Origin: CAZQXD01 sp964597315
Lineage (GTDB): Bacteria; Pseudomonadota; Gammaproteobacteria; Competibacterales; Competibacteraceae
Direction of reading: 5' to 3'
DNA length: 64,000 nucleotides
NCBI GenBank assembly: GCA_964597315.1
Contig: CAZQXD010000017.1
Location: 1 to 64,000 of the forward strand
The translations under genes were made by a program, and so were the position numbers. The first letter of the stretch is position 1, and each line of letters begins with the position of its first letter. A model generated the notes under the pieces. The model did no database searches and was not told where the DNA came from. It saw only the letters and a list, made by a program, of their open reading frames with translations. This document shows, in pieces, positions 62,473 through 64,000 of the stretch.

Positions 62473-64000
62473 ATGGAAAACCAACGACTGTTCCTCGTCA
62501 TCGCGCTGATGTTCGTGCTGTTCCTGATCTGGGAGGCCTGGATGGAGGAACAGGCGGCACTGCATAGCCCGCCTCCACCTATCACAACGACCACACCTGG
62601 CACCGGACCGGCGGTTTCGCCCGGAGATGTGCCTAACGACCTCACTGATATCCGGCAGGATATTCCCAGCGTGGCCGGCACCGGCTCATCGGCGGTGACC
62701 ACCTCGGGTAGTCAACGGGTGAAAGTCATCACCGACGTCTACGATGTCGAGATTGGTACCACCGGTGGCTCTCTACTACGCGTGGGGTTGCGCACCTATC
62801 CCAAGTCTCTTGAGCGTAAGAACGAACCTTTCGAGTTACTAAAAGATCAAGGATTTGAACTCTTTGTTGCCCAATCCGGCCTGCAATCCAGCCAGGTTGA
62901 CGCCGCGCCTGGGCTGGATTCCGTCTATGTGCCGGATCAGTCCGAGTATCGTTTAAAAGATGGCCAGGACAGTCTGGATGTCCGACTGACATGGACTAAT
63001 GATGCCGGTGTCACAGTCATCAAGACCTACACCTTCCATCGGGGCAGCTTCGTAATCGATGTCAAACATGACATTCAGAACAATTCTGGAGAAGTCTGGA
63101 CCGGTCGTCAGTTCCGCCTCCTGCGTCGAACTCCGCCGACGGAGTCTGTCTCCGCCTTGGGGGTATATACCTACACTGGAGGTGTGATTTCCACCCCAGA
63201 AGAGGTTTACGAAAAAATTGATTTTGAAGATATGGCGAAGCAGAGCCTAGAGCGGCAGGTCCAGGGAGGCTGGATCGCCATGATCCAACACTATTTCCTA
63301 AGCGCCTGGGTTCCAGATCAGCAGGAAACCAATTTATTTTACACCCGAGTCAGCGGTGGCAATCAGTATCTTCTAGGCATGGTTGGGCCACAGGCCGCAG
63401 TGCCCACCGAAGGCAGCCACAGCTTTGAAAGCCGCCTGTATGTTGGTCCCAAGATACAGGAACGATTGGAAGAGCTGGCTCCCAATCTGCGCTTAACCGT
63501 GGATTATGGTTTTCTCACCATCATCGCGCAGCCGCTGTTTTGGCTGTTGGAGATGTTCCATGGCGTGGTGGGTAATTGGGGGTGGGCTATCATTCTTTTG
63601 ACTATCCTCATCAAAGCGGTGTTCTTCAAGTTGTCGGAAACCAGTTATCGGTCCATGGCTAACATGCGTCGCATGACCCCGCGAATGCAGGCTATCAAGG
63701 AACGTTATGGTCACGACAAACAGAAGATGAACCAGGCGATGATGGAACTGTATAAAAAGGAGAAAATCAATCCCCTGGGTGGTTGCCTGCCAATTCTTGT
63801 GCAAATTCCGGTGTTTATCGCCCTGTACTGGATGTTGCTGGAGAGCGTAGAATTGCGCCAAGCGCCGTTCATGTTGTGGATACAGGACCTGTCTACCAAG
63901 GACCCCTTTTATATTTTGCCCTTGATCATGGGCGCTACCATGTTCATTCAGCAGAAGCTCAATCCGCCGCCTCCAGACCCTATTCAAGCTAAGGTGATGA
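62473..64000 (+). CDS. yidC: Membrane protein insertase YidC (C-terminal end beyond window)
   Basis: Inserts and folds inner-membrane proteins with or without SecYEG. Translation from ATG at 62473 begins MENQRLFLVIALMFVLFLIW (N-terminal membrane helix), then a Pro/Thr-rich linker, the large periplasmic beta-sandwich domain (about residues 80-345), and the conserved core starting FLTIIAQPLFWLLEMFHGVV with MQAIKERYGHDKQKMNQAMM and GGCLPILVQIPVFIALYWML. About 509 codons are present and the last 50 or so are cut by the edge. Two-domain gram-negative type. Confidence 0.97.
   Translation, partial: MENQRLFLVIALMFVLFLIWEAWMEEQAALHSPPPPITTTTPGTGPAVSPGDVPNDLTDIRQDIPSVAGTGSSAVTTSGSQRVKVITDVYDVEIGTTGGSLLRVGLRTYPKSLERKNEPFELLKDQGFELFVAQSGLQSSQVDAAPGLDSVYVPDQSEYRLKDGQDSLDVRLTWTNDAGVTVIKTYTFHRGSFVIDVKHDIQNNSGEVWTGRQFRLLRRTPPTESVSALGVYTYTGGVISTPEEVYEKIDFEDMAKQSLERQVQGGWIAMIQHYFLSAWVPDQQETNLFYTRVSGGNQYLLGMVGPQAAVPTEGSHSFESRLYVGPKIQERLEELAPNLRLTVDYGFLTIIAQPLFWLLEMFHGVVGNWGWAIILLTILIKAVFFKLSETSYRSMANMRRMTPRMQAIKERYGHDKQKMNQAMMELYKKEKINPLGGCLPILVQIPVFIALYWMLLESVELRQAPFMLWIQDLSTKDPFYILPLIMGATMFIQQKLNPPPPDPIQAKVM

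Overview
The window is a 64 kb piece of a gammaproteobacterial chromosome around the replication origin. The gene order glyQ-glyS-gmhB-plsC / gyrB-recF-dnaN-dnaA / rpmH-rnpA-yidC is the classic origin neighbourhood of non-enteric gammaproteobacteria such as Pseudomonas. The methylcitrate, ubiquinone, Lut and NtrBC genes fit a respiring, nutritionally flexible organism. Most of the window is GC-rich. I cannot name the species from sequence alone; a non-enteric, non-marine-vibrio gammaproteobacterium is as far as I would go.

Layout. 1-5.6 kb: an F1Fo ATP synthase operon (atpI-B-E-F-H-A, cut at the left edge) downstream of rsmG-parA-parB. 5.6-15.5 kb: a DJ-1-like protein, an S41 protease, gpmA, then an ArsR regulator with a cysteine pair followed by rhodanese, grxC, secB and gpsA; then a TRAP permease pair (dctQM), thrB, a DUF2782 protein and a LOG protein. 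15.6-25.3 kb: polA, an alanyl-tRNA editing protein, a four-hairpin element ending in a terminator, hslVU behind a heat-shock type promoter, a DUF971 protein and ubiE-RDD-ubiJ-ubiB. 25.3-45 kb (almost all minus strand): an ExeA-like ATPase, a hydrolase, the propionate operon prpEBCD, mdh, ppsR, lutABC, a TSUP transporter, an isocitrate dehydrogenase fused to CBS domains, trmL and ntrBC.

45-64 kb: glnA with a sigma-54 promoter and an NtrC site, a patatin-like lipase, glyQS, gmhB and plsC; then about 2.5 kb of nested insertion-sequence debris containing one intact IS3-family element; then gyrB-recF-dnaN, the origin itself (ten perfect DnaA boxes, half facing each way, plus an AT-rich stretch), dnaA, and rpmH-rnpA-yidC running out of the right edge. 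Three parS sites lie 9-12 kb left of the origin and serve the ParAB pair encoded at 3-5 kb. The block from ntrB to gyrB is clearly more AT-rich than the rest although it carries essential genes.

How it fits together. ParA, ParB and the parS sites form the origin segregation system. PrpE-B-C-D convert propionate to pyruvate and succinate; Mdh and the CBS-fused isocitrate dehydrogenase feed and control the adjoining TCA steps; LutABC oxidises lactate; PpsR controls PEP synthase. NtrBC and glnA form the nitrogen-control unit. UbiE, UbiJ and UbiB act in quinone synthesis that supports the respiratory gradient used by the ATP synthase. No CRISPR array, prophage, tRNA or rRNA gene was seen.
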